6,318 bases of DNA, from positions 1 through 6,318 of the forward strand of contig CAMLSF010000193.1 in assembly GCA_946482615.1 (NCBI GenBank), written 5' to 3'. This DNA is from an uncultured Chromatiaceae bacterium. GTDB taxonomy: Bacteria > Pseudomonadota > Gammaproteobacteria > Enterobacterales > Alteromonadaceae. A program made the position numbers and the translations under genes. Under the pieces are notes generated by a model that ran no database searches, was not told where the DNA came from, and was given only the letters and a program-made list of their open reading frames with translations. The stretch's first letter is position 1, and each line of letters opens with the position of its first letter. Positions 1-6,315 of the stretch are shown one piece after another.

Positions 1-2
1 TT

Positions 3-3000
3 ATGACCTTACCCGCCAGCACTATTGGTCTTGGCACCATTGCCGCTTTGTCTTTGCTGTATTTACTGGTGCTGTTAGGTGTGGGTGCTGTGGGCCGCAG
101 ACTACAGCGCCGCCACCCAATATCCCCCTGGATTTTCAGTTTTGCTTTATCTATTTATTGCACTTCATGGGCCTTTTATGGCGTAACAGCTCAGGCGGCG
201 GTTCATGGCTGGTGGATACCTCCGACTTACATAGGTTCATTGATTTTATTCTGGTTTGCTTTTGGTTTAATAGGCCGTATTGCCATCGCCTGTCGTCGTT
301 ACCGTATCACCTCAGTCGCCGACTTTATCGCCACCCGTTATGGGCATTCCCGCTTATTGGCCATCCTCACCACAGTCATAGTGCTGATCGCCATTATTCC
401 TTATATCTCCTTGCAGCTGCAGGCCATCAGCACCAGCATTCAGGCCTTAGTCGTGATGCAGGACAACAGGCCCTGGTATCAGGACACAGGGCTTTATGTC
501 ACGCTCTGGCTGGCGGTGTTCGCTTTATTGTTTTCCGGTCGCAGTGCCAAAGCGCATCAACCCAATCCCGGCCTGATGGCTGCTATAGCTTTTGAATCAC
601 TGGTGAAATTACTGGCGCTGTTAAGCATAGGTGTTTTTGTCTGCTGGGGCATGTTTGATGGCATGATGGATATTTTCAGCAAAGCGGCTGAACACCCGTC
701 GGTGCAGCAGATTCAGCAACAAGGCCAAGCTCCTTATGTGTATTGGGTGCATGTGCTCTTGGGTTTTATCGCAACTTTATGTTTACCCCGCCAATTCCAT
801 GTCAGTTTTGTTGAAAACCAGCAACTGAGCCATTTGCATCAGGCCCGCTGGATCTTCCCGGCCTATCTGCTGCTGATGAGCGTTTTCACCCTGCCTTTGG
901 CCCTGGCTGGCATTATGATGCTGGGGCCACAGGCCAATGTGGACTTAGTGGTACTGCAACTGCCTTTGGCCGCCAACCGCACCGACATAGCCTTATTAGC
1001 CTATTTGGGTGGATTTTCTGCCGCCACCAGCATGGTGATAGTGGCCACTGTGGTGCTGGGTATTATGATCACCAACGATTTACTGACCCCGCTGATTTAC
1101 CGCAAACAAAACACAGAAGACCCCGGTCAGCAAAAAATCAAAGTCGTCACCTTAAGACGCTGGTCCATGCTGGCTGTGTTGTTTTGTGGTTACCTGTATT
1201 ACCGCTGGATAGGCACCAGCACTGGTCTGGCTCAGCTGGGTTTAATGGCTTTTGCCTTAATAGCCCAATTAGCGCCGGCGTTAATTTTAGGTTTATTCAG
1301 TCAGCGTATTAACCGCCAAGGTGCGATAGCCGCTTTGTGCAGTGGCCTGATCATTTGGGCTTATATTTTATTGCTGCCGGAGCTGGCCAGAGCAGGTTTT
1401 ATCGGCGGTGACTGGTTAACGCATGGGCCTTTAGGTATCCAGTGGCTGGCACCGACCCAGTTATTTGGCGGTCAGATCGATTCGGTCAGTTTAGGAGTGT
1501 TATTAAGCCTGACGGTCAATACAGCCATGCTGCTTTTCGTCAGTCATTTCAGTCAGACCCGTTTAGGCGAATGGCTGGAAAGTTACCGCTTTTTACGCCG
1601 CCCCAGCCAGCCCAGCTCCAGCAGCCAAAACCCGGTGTTAAGTGTGCAGGACGGTTATTTACTGGTGCGGCGTTTTGCCGGTGAAAAAGAAGCGAAAAAA
1701 CTGCTGCAACGTTACAGTAAAACCGGGCTGGAACCGGAACAATGGGCCAATCCGCAGTTTATCCAGGCGGTAGAACGTAGTCTGGCTGCTGTGGTCGGTG
1801 GTGCATCTATGCGGCTTTTGCTGCAGGCTTCGGGTAAACACTCACAACTACCTATCGAATCTGTGGCCCGTTTTGTCGATGAAGCCAGTCAGGTGTTCCA
1901 GTTTAATCAGGCCTTGTTACACGCCACCATAGACAATATCAGTATGGGCATCAGTGTGGTCGATGCGGACCTGAGGGTGATAGCCTGGAATCAGCGTTAC
2001 CTTGAGCTTTTTGCTTATCCACCGGGTTTAGTGGAAGTAGGACGGCCGGTGGAAGAACTGATCCGTTATAACCTGCAACGGGGTTTGGCAGGTCAGGCCT
2101 TGTCTGAGCAGGAAATCTGTCAGGAAGTGCAAAAACGGCTGAATTATTTACGTCAGGGCAGCAGCTATAAATTTCAGCGCCAACAACAGGATGGCCGTAT
2201 TTTTGAAATGTTGGGCAATCCGCTGCCCGGTGGTGGTTTTGTTACCACCTACAGCGATGTCAGCTCTTTTATCGAAGTACAACGCGAATTAGAGCAAAGC
2301 AATAATACGCTGGAACAACGGGTGAAAAGCCGCACCGCCGAGCTGGAGCAACTGAACCAACAACTGCAACACACCAAACAACAACTCGAAGCCACCACAG
2401 CAGCCAAAACGCGTTTTTTTGCCGCTGCCAGCCATGATCTGATGCAACCTTTTAATGCCGCGGCCTTGTTCTGTGGCCTTATCCGCCAGCAAAGCCAGCA
2501 GGATGAAGTCAAACAGCTGGCGCAAAACTTAACCCATTCGCTTAATTCCGCCGAAGAGTTATTGGCCGCTATTCTGGAGCTGACCAAACTGGATGCCGGC
2601 GTAGTCAAAGCCCAGCCTGAAACTTTTGCACTTTGTGAGTTACTGGACCAAAGTGCACGCGAAGCCGCAGTGCTGGCCCAAAGCAAAGGCTTAGGCTTTA
2701 CCTATATTCCTAGCCGCCTTGGCACTTTTAGTGATGCGAAACTATTAAAACGAGTGGTGCAGAATTTATTGGCCAATGCACTACGTTACACCCAAAGTGG
2801 CAAAATTCTGCTGGGTGTTAAACGTCAGGCACAGCATCTGAAGATTTGTGTCTGCGACACCGGCATAGGTATCAGCGAAGCAGACCAGCAAAAAATCTTT
2901 GATGAATTCCAGCAAGGCAGTCAGGCCGACCAAAAAGGTCTGGGCATTGGTCTTGCGATCAGCCAGCGTATTTGCAGCTTATTAGGCCATCAAATCAGCT

Positions 3001-3473
3001 TTAGTTCAGTGCCAGGCAAAGGCAGTTGCTTTTCTATTCAGGTACCGCTGGCGCGCGTCAGCCAAAGAGTCACACCACAAGTGAAATCCAGCCAACCCAG
3101 TCGTTTTGCCGGACAACGTATTTTGCTGATGGATAACGAAGCCGTATTGCTGCAGGCCGTGTCGCAATTACTGCAAAGCTGGCATTGTGACGTAATAGCC
3201 GTCAGCTCGCCCAGCGAGGCCTTAGGTGCAGTTCAACAGGGCTTTAAACCCGATTTGATGTTATTTGATTACCATCTGGATCATGGTGCGACAGGAGTGG
3301 AAGTGGCAGTGCAGTTAGCAGAACATTTTGGCATCAGTGCACCTGTGGTGATCAACTCAGCCGACCAAAGTGCGGATATCCGCCAACACGCACTCAACGC
3401 CGGTTTTCATTTTATGCTGAAGCCGTTAAAAGAAGTGTCATTAAAACGCTTGTTACAACGGCTGTTGAACTAA
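3..3473 (+). CDS. Transporter-coupled hybrid sensor histidine kinase (SSS-STAC-PAS-HisKA-HATPase-REC, CrbS/MxtR-like)
   Basis: This is an inner-membrane hybrid kinase of 1156 residues that appears complete. Residues 1 to about 517 form a polytopic sodium:solute-symporter (SLC5-like) domain with many hydrophobic helices. Residues about 545-610 match the helical STAC linker pattern, ending in GGASMRLLL. A PAS domain starts near 640 (ATIDNISMGISVVD). A Gln-rich coiled coil (about 757-800) leads to the H-box SHDLMQP with phospho-acceptor His811. The ATP-binding lobe shows the N-box (N921, N925), G1 (D952-TGIG) and G2 (GLGIGL, 979-984). A C-terminal receiver has D1044/E1046, phospho-Asp D1089, S1119 and K1140-P. 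This domain order is known for CrbS (Vibrio) and MxtR (Pseudomonas), which act with LuxR-type partners in acetate/carbon control; that role here is inferred from architecture only. CbrA is the alternative, but it lacks the receiver. No HPt domain or partner regulator lies in the window. The ATG sits at the window edge, so its ribosome-binding site cannot be judged. Confidence 0.93.
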   Translation: MTLPASTIGLGTIAALSLLYLLVLLGVGAVGRRLQRRHPISPWIFSFALSIYCTSWAFYGVTAQAAVHGWWIPPTYIGSLILFWFAFGLIGRIAIACRRYRITSVADFIATRYGHSRLLAILTTVIVLIAIIPYISLQLQAISTSIQALVVMQDNRPWYQDTGLYVTLWLAVFALLFSGRSAKAHQPNPGLMAAIAFESLVKLLALLSIGVFVCWGMFDGMMDIFSKAAEHPSVQQIQQQGQAPYVYWVHVLLGFIATLCLPRQFHVSFVENQQLSHLHQARWIFPAYLLLMSVFTLPLALAGIMMLGPQANVDLVVLQLPLAANRTDIALLAYLGGFSAATSMVIVATVVLGIMITNDLLTPLIYRKQNTEDPGQQKIKVVTLRRWSMLAVLFCGYLYYRWIGTSTGLAQLGLMAFALIAQLAPALILGLFSQRINRQGAIAALCSGLIIWAYILLLPELARAGFIGGDWLTHGPLGIQWLAPTQLFGGQIDSVSLGVLLSLTVNTAMLLFVSHFSQTRLGEWLESYRFLRRPSQPSSSSQNPVLSVQDGYLLVRRFAGEKEAKKLLQRYSKTGLEPEQWANPQFIQAVERSLAAVVGGASMRLLLQASGKHSQLPIESVARFVDEASQVFQFNQALLHATIDNISMGISVVDADLRVIAWNQRYLELFAYPPGLVEVGRPVEELIRYNLQRGLAGQALSEQEICQEVQKRLNYLRQGSSYKFQRQQQDGRIFEMLGNPLPGGGFVTTYSDVSSFIEVQRELEQSNNTLEQRVKSRTAELEQLNQQLQHTKQQLEATTAAKTRFFAAASHDLMQPFNAAALFCGLIRQQSQQDEVKQLAQNLTHSLNSAEELLAAILELTKLDAGVVKAQPETFALCELLDQSAREAAVLAQSKGLGFTYIPSRLGTFSDAKLLKRVVQNLLANALRYTQSGKILLGVKRQAQHLKICVCDTGIGISEADQQKIFDEFQQGSQADQKGLGIGLAISQRICSLLGHQISFSSVPGKGSCFSIQVPLARVSQRVTPQVKSSQPSRFAGQRILLMDNEAVLLQAVSQLLQSWHCDVIAVSSPSEALGAVQQGFKPDLMLFDYHLDHGATGVEVAVQLAEHFGISAPVVINSADQSADIRQHALNAGFHFMLKPLKEVSLKRLLQRLLN

Positions 3474-3547
3474 ATTTTCTCAACCGTGCAGCCGGATTTT
3501 GAATACTCATCTAGGCTTAACAATTTCAATCTATTGAGGAAATTATT

Positions 3548-4030
3548 ATGTCTGTGTTTGGTATTGTGCATACGCTCATCAGCTTAATTCCTATACTGCT
3601 GGCGGCTCTGCTGCTGTTCCGGCAAGGCCATATTAATCCGCACAGCAAACTGGGCTTCTGGTATAGCCTGAGTACTGTTGCAGCTGTGGCTACTGCTTTT
3701 ACTATTATGAAAACCGGTAAGCTGAGTGAAGGCCATTTTTTAGGCATTTTGATTTTATTGCTGATTGGTGCCGCTTATCTGCTGCCAAAACTATCAGCCC
3801 TGCAAAGCAAGGCCGCTATGCTGGAGCGGTTTTTGATGAGCACCAGCTTTTTCCTGATGTTTATTCCAACCACAGTCGAAAGCTTAAGCCGCTTGCCTGT
3901 TGGTGCGCCGCTGGCTCCGGAAGGCCCCGAATCCCCTCTGGTCAAACAAATTTTAGGTGTTATTTTCCTGCTGTATCTGGCCGGTTTATTCTGGCAATAC
4001 AAGAAGTTAAAAAACAGCCCAGCACTTTGA
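3548..4030 (+). CDS. Small polytopic membrane protein of unknown function
   Basis: This is a 160-residue, very hydrophobic protein that I cannot assign to a family with confidence. About five hydrophobic segments are visible: residues 4-24, 37-54, 63-79, 95-110 and 134-149. Before the last one is a Pro/Gly-rich stretch with acidic residues (117-130), and the protein ends in a basic tail (KKLK). Histidines lie in or next to the membrane segments (H8, H28, H32, H63). The pattern of a helix, then H32-x3-G, then a helix, then H63 faintly recalls DUF2306-type membrane proteins; this is a weak resemblance only. The start is supported by GAGGA at 3536-3540, seven bases before the ATG. The gene follows the hybrid kinase by 74 bases on the same strand with no clear terminator between them, so read-through is possible. 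It converges on the LysR gene with one base between stops. Confidence 0.82.
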   Translation: MSVFGIVHTLISLIPILLAALLLFRQGHINPHSKLGFWYSLSTVAAVATAFTIMKTGKLSEGHFLGILILLLIGAAYLLPKLSALQSKAAMLERFLMSTSFFLMFIPTTVESLSRLPVGAPLAPEGPESPLVKQILGVIFLLYLAGLFWQYKKLKNSPAL

Positions 4031-4031
4031 C

Positions 4032-4931
4032 TCAACTGGTTTGCGCAAACTGCTGCTGCAAAAACTGGATCACCACTTTTAAACCCGCTTTCATATGATG
4101 GCGGTTTGGATACACCAGATGCAGCGGCAGTGGTTCAGGCATGTAGTCCTGCATCACTTCCACCAGACTGCCATTTTGCAGCTCTTTTTCCACCTGATAA
4201 CGGGTAACAAACAACAACCCCATATCCGCTAAAGCGGCATGTTTAAGCGCCCTGTTGCTGTTGCATAACACCCGGCCGGAGGTCAGCACTTCAATGCTTT
4301 GATCCATATAACGAAAAAACCAGGTGCGGTCGGCAATGGACGATCCCGAGCTTAAACATTGATGCTGGCATAAATCAGCCGGGCTTTGGGGTGTGCCAAA
4401 AGCGGCTAAATAACCGGGAGACGCCACCATGGTAATAGGTAAACCTGGTAACGCCCGGGCAATCAGGCTGGAATTGGCCAGACGACCGAATCGGATACCT
4501 AAATCCATTTTATCCGCGATCAGATCGATAACCTTATCGTTTAGGTCCAGTTCCACTGATAACTTCGGATACAGCTTTAACAATTCAGGCAATAAAGGCG
4601 CAATACGCAAAGTGCCAAAGGTGACAGGCACACTGATACGGATTAAGCCTGATGGTTCATCCCGCAGTTCGGATAAATGGTGTTCAGCCTGATCGGCCTG
4701 AGTCACCACCTGCTGACAGTATTCAAAAAAGGCTTCCCCTTCTGAGGTTAAGCTCAGTTGTCGGGTGGAGCGTTGCAACAAACGCACATTTAAATGTTGC
4801 TCTAAACGACTGATGGCTTTACTGACCGCACCTTTGGACATATCCAAAGCCACTGCGGCCTGGGTAAAACTGCGGCTTTCTACTACTTTGGCAAATGTGG
4901 CCATATCACTTAAACGCTGAAGCAACGACAT
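4032..4931 (-). CDS. LysR-family transcriptional regulator (CrgA/AaeR-like)
   Basis: This is a 299-residue DNA-binding regulator of normal length for the LysR family. The N-terminal winged helix-turn-helix spans about residues 6-66: FTQAAVALDMSKGAVSKAISRLEQ is the helix-turn-helix plus start of the linker, and RSTRQLSLTSEG forms the wing. The effector-binding domain runs from about residue 93 (GLIRISVPVTFG) to about 296. Its wording, including DLGIRFGRLANSSLIAR, is typical of the CrgA/AaeR/DhcR-like subgroup; the ligand cannot be read from the sequence. The ATG is preceded on the minus strand by AGGTG (4941-4937) five bases upstream, which fits this start. The gene is divergent from the 60-residue gene at 5093, and the shared 161-base gap carries a nested dyad, so control of that gene and autoregulation are likely but inferred. 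Its 3' end nearly touches the convergent membrane-protein gene. Confidence 0.95.
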   Translation of the reverse strand: MSLLQRLSDMATFAKVVESRSFTQAAVALDMSKGAVSKAISRLEQHLNVRLLQRSTRQLSLTSEGEAFFEYCQQVVTQADQAEHHLSELRDEPSGLIRISVPVTFGTLRIAPLLPELLKLYPKLSVELDLNDKVIDLIADKMDLGIRFGRLANSSLIARALPGLPITMVASPGYLAAFGTPQSPADLCQHQCLSSGSSIADRTWFFRYMDQSIEVLTSGRVLCNSNRALKHAALADMGLLFVTRYQVEKELQNGSLVEVMQDYMPEPLPLHLVYPNRHHMKAGLKVVIQFLQQQFAQTS

Positions 4932-4972
4932 CCCTGCACCTATTCTTATACTGTTTTCGCTGTTGATTTTAA

Positions 4973-5030
4973 CCGGATTTTTTCTTCCTGACTGTTTCTT
5001 TTAGGAAACTATCTGTCTTCGTTAATCCGG
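4973..5030. promoter_or_regulatory. Candidate LysR operator: two nested inverted repeats with one axis
   Basis: The outer repeat is CCGGATT (4973-4979) with AATCCGG (5024-5030). The inner one is GTTTC (4994-4998) with GAAAC (5005-5009), giving T-N11-A spacing as in LysR boxes. Both pairs are centred on 5001.5, with 14 bases between outer and inner half-sites on each side; GA (4990-4991) and TC (5012-5013) also pair across the axis. The 58-base span matches the stretch LysR tetramers usually cover, and it lies between the divergent LysR gene and the 60-residue gene. The symmetry is seen directly; operator function is inferred. Confidence 0.42.
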
Positions 5031-5078
5031 CTAATCAAAGCTTTCGCGACTGTCTACACTGCTCATTATTCAAACAAC

Positions 5079-5084
5079 AGGAGG
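5079..5084 (+). promoter_or_regulatory. Consensus Shine-Dalgarno of the 60-residue gene
   Basis: AGGAGG lies eight bases before the ATG at 5093, a full consensus at ideal spacing. It is the strongest ribosome-binding site in the window and the main reason to accept the small gene. It also favours the first ATG (5093) over the duplicated one at 5111, which would be 26 bases away. Confidence 0.85.
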
Positions 5085-5090
5085 GCAATA

Positions 5091-5126
5091 CTATGTTCAG
5101 ACGCGATGCTATGTTCAGACAAAGTT
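5091..5126 (+). repeat. 18-base tandem duplication covering the start codon
   Basis: CTATGTTCAGAC occurs at 5091-5102 and again at 5109-5120, exactly 18 bases (six codons) apart. The rest of the unit is diverged (13 of 18 positions match overall). The duplication is in frame, so the protein begins MFRRDA followed by MFRQSF and carries two possible initiator methionines. Confidence 0.75.
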
Positions 5127-5275
5127 TCATTCAGGTCTTTAAAGGCTTAGCTGAATTTCATGGTTATGTGCCGCCAGCTCCTGCTGCACAAACCGAATCC
5201 GGCAAAACAACAGCGGCCAGTCAGGCAAAACCACCAGCCACACCAAAACCTGTTGCAACAGTCAGTTGCTGCTAA
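5093..5275 (+). CDS. Small orphan protein, Pro/Ala-rich with Cys-Cys C-terminus
   Basis: This is a 60-residue protein that I do not recognise. Residues 1-24 (MFRRDAMFRQSFIQVFKGLAEFHG) are rich in Arg and Phe and could form a short amphipathic helix. There is no hydrophobic run long enough for a transmembrane segment or a Sec signal. Residues 26-58 are low-complexity, dominated by Pro, Ala, Gln, Lys and Thr, as in a flexible linker. The last two residues are Cys-Cys. Reality of the gene rests on the consensus AGGAGG eight bases upstream, its place divergent from a LysR gene across a possible operator, and a tandem terminator starting 17 bases after the stop. The start region is a short tandem duplication, so Met7 (5111) is a possible second start with poorer spacing. 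Function is unknown. The alternative that it is a leader or regulatory peptide cannot be excluded. Confidence 0.68.
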   Translation: MFRRDAMFRQSFIQVFKGLAEFHGYVPPAPAAQTESGKTTAASQAKPPATPKPVATVSCC

Positions 5276-5291
5276 CTACCAGTTCCTAGCT

Positions 5292-5313
5292 AAAAGGCGT
5301 TGCCGCCTCTTTT
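5292..5313 (+). terminator. First hairpin of a tandem terminator
   Basis: The stem AGGCG (5295-5299) pairs with CGCCT (5304-5308) around a TTGC loop, followed by CTTTT. Upstream AAAA can extend the stem over the T run past a bulged C. It lies 16 bases after the stop of the 60-residue gene. The stem is short, so alone it may be a weak terminator. Confidence 0.5.
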
Positions 5314-5340
5314 GCCCACCCAAAGCGGTGGGCTTTTTTT
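5314..5340 (+). terminator. Strong rho-independent terminator
   Basis: GCCCACC (5314-5320) pairs perfectly with GGTGGGC (5327-5333) across a six-base loop, and seven T residues follow directly (5334-5340). This is a textbook intrinsic terminator for the 60-residue gene. It separates that gene from the downstream muralytic gene. Confidence 0.92.
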
Positions 5341-5347
5341 ATTCGCA

Positions 5348-5421
5348 GCCATCCATGGCGCTCACCCTGTCGGGCCATCGTCGCTTCGCTCCAATGTTCA
5401 AAATCGCTCCATGCGATTTTG
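5348..5421. repeat. Inverted-repeat cluster, possible dispersed intergenic element
   Basis: This non-coding stretch is rich in symmetry. CAAAATCGC (5399-5407) and GCGATTTTG (5413-5421) form a perfect nine-base stem with a five-base loop. ATGGC (5355-5359) can pair with GCCAT at 5374-5378, and another GCCAT lies at 5348-5352. TCGCTCC occurs twice, at 5386-5392 and 5404-5410. The long hairpin has no T run after it, so it is not a normal terminator. I infer a REP-like or other dispersed element; multiple copies in the genome would be needed to prove that. Confidence 0.4.
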
Positions 5422-5520
5422 TCTGTACTGCAATCCATACGACCGGAAAAATCTTCCTTCATTTCACAAAAACTGCACCATACTTTGTACCTGTTATTTT
5501 TCAACGACAGGGAGTGCATC
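5422..5520. other. Leader region of the LysM-GH19 gene
   Basis: Together with the repeat cluster before it, this completes a 180-base gap after the terminator. The promoter of the muralytic gene should lie here, since the terminator blocks read-through, but I see no good -35/-10 pair. TATTTT (5495-5500) is a possible -10 without a convincing -35. Nothing else recognisable was found. Confidence 0.3.
5509..5514 (+). promoter_or_regulatory. Shine-Dalgarno that sets the start of the LysM-GH19 gene
   Basis: AGGGAG ends six bases before the ATG at 5521. This, plus the LysM domain beginning at once with MLYQVKTGDSL, decides for 5521 over an in-frame TTG at 5419, which would add 34 unrelated residues and begin inside a hairpin. 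Confidence 0.85.
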
Positions 5521-6315
5521 ATGCTTTATCAGGTCAAAACCGGAGATAGCTTAAGTAGCATAGCCGCCAATTATTATGGCGATAGCAGCAAAGCCAGTTG
5601 GATAGCCAGTCAGAATAATCTGAGCAATCCGAACCAAATTTATCCGGGCCAGCAGTTGCAATTGCCAGATTTGCCGGCCACAACCGCCACTTCACTGGTC
5701 AGCCCGGCTTTGTTATCGGCTTTATGTCCCGGCTTAAGCAGTGAGGCTTTAACCAGTTTCTGCAAGGCTTTGGATTTGGATTTACCTAAAGCTCAAATTA
5801 CGCCTCCTTTATGTGTCGCCCATTTTATGGCGCAAACCGCCCATGAAAGTGCAGGTTATTCACAACTGAGAGAAAACCTGAACTACAGTGCCTCAGCCCT
5901 GACTTCTTTGTTTAGTAAGTATTTTGTTGGTGTGGACGTCAACAGCTACGCCCGTCAGCCGGAGAAAATCGCTAACCGTATTTATGCCAACAGAATGGGC
6001 AATGGTGATGAGCAAAGTGGTGACGGCTGGGCCTACAGAGGCCGCGGTATTATTCAGTTAACAGGGAAAGCCAACTATCAGGCCTTTAGTCAGGACTGGG
6101 GGGTGGATGTGGTCAGCCAGCCGGATTTAGTCGCCACAGATCCGGTGTTGGCCGTAGCATCAGGCTGCTGGTATTGGCAAAAGCGCAATATTAATGCAGC
6201 CGCAGAAGCGGATGATTTAACCAAAGTCACCAAACTGATTAACGGCGGCACCAATGGCATTGACGACAGAGCACATTTGCTTGGTATAGCTAAACAACAG
6301 ATGAATCTTAATTAA
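5521..6315 (+). CDS. LysM domain plus GH19 chitinase/endolysin-type muralytic enzyme
   Basis: This is a complete 264-residue protein. Residues 1-50 form one LysM domain (YQVKTGDSLSSIAANYYG, then NPNQIYPGQQLQLP), which binds peptidoglycan or chitin. After a short Ala/Thr linker, residues about 60-264 form a glycoside hydrolase family 19 domain. It has AQTAHESAGYSQLRENLNYS with the likely catalytic glutamates E109 and E118, then GWAYRGRGIIQLTGKANY (169-186) and INGGTNGIDDR (240-250). GH19 enzymes cleave beta-1,4 links in chitin. The short bacterial and phage forms like this one act mostly as endolysins on peptidoglycan, so cell-wall cleavage is the more likely activity. There is no signal peptide or membrane anchor, so access to the wall needs a holin, a secretion system or lysis; none is visible nearby. 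It could be a domesticated phage lysin, an autolysin or a secreted effector. Confidence 0.93.
   Translation: MLYQVKTGDSLSSIAANYYGDSSKASWIASQNNLSNPNQIYPGQQLQLPDLPATTATSLVSPALLSALCPGLSSEALTSFCKALDLDLPKAQITPPLCVAHFMAQTAHESAGYSQLRENLNYSASALTSLFSKYFVGVDVNSYARQPEKIANRIYANRMGNGDEQSGDGWAYRGRGIIQLTGKANYQAFSQDWGVDVVSQPDLVATDPVLAVASGCWYWQKRNINAAAEADDLTKVTKLINGGTNGIDDRAHLLGIAKQQMNLN

Noticed and set aside
158..595. 145-codon plus-strand open frame within the transporter domain, with another at 1442-1684
   Set aside because: Both are out-of-frame shadows of the symporter domain, His/Arg/Ser-rich and without a recognisable domain.
2249..2686. 145-codon minus-strand open frame inside the kinase gene, with a shorter one at 2289-2525
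   Set aside because: It is a shadow of the coiled-coil and H-box coding region. The Ser/Cys/Trp-rich composition is typical of the reverse of Gln/Ala codons, and the kinase frame is clearly real.
3474..3547. Promoter or terminator between the kinase and membrane-protein genes
   Set aside because: Only a weak TTGAAT (3499-3504) without a matching -10 was found, and no hairpin with a T run.
4945..4972. Minus-strand promoter-like pair for the LysR gene: TTAAAA (4972-4967), 16-base spacer, TATAAG (4950-4945)
   Set aside because: The expected transcript start near 4938 would fall inside the ribosome-binding site and leave a leader of only about six bases, so I do not call it.
3492..4981. Shared nine-base word CCGGATTTT at 3492-3500 and 4973-4981
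   Set aside because: The first copy lacks the paired half-site and inner dyad of the second. A nine-base match between AT/GC-mixed gaps may be chance.
5419..5520. 34-residue N-terminal extension of the LysM-GH19 protein from a TTG codon
   Set aside because: It begins inside a hairpin, is not a signal peptide, and the ATG at 5521 has a good ribosome-binding site directly before the LysM domain.
5286..5522. 78-codon minus-strand open frame over the terminator and repeat region
   Set aside because: It runs through both terminator hairpins and the inverted repeats and has no domain. It is better explained by repeat DNA.
5160..5554. Two plus-strand open frames (5160-5549 and 5300-5554) overlapping the small gene and the start of the lysin
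   Set aside because: They cross the terminators and overlap better supported genes in other frames; no recognisable domain is seen.
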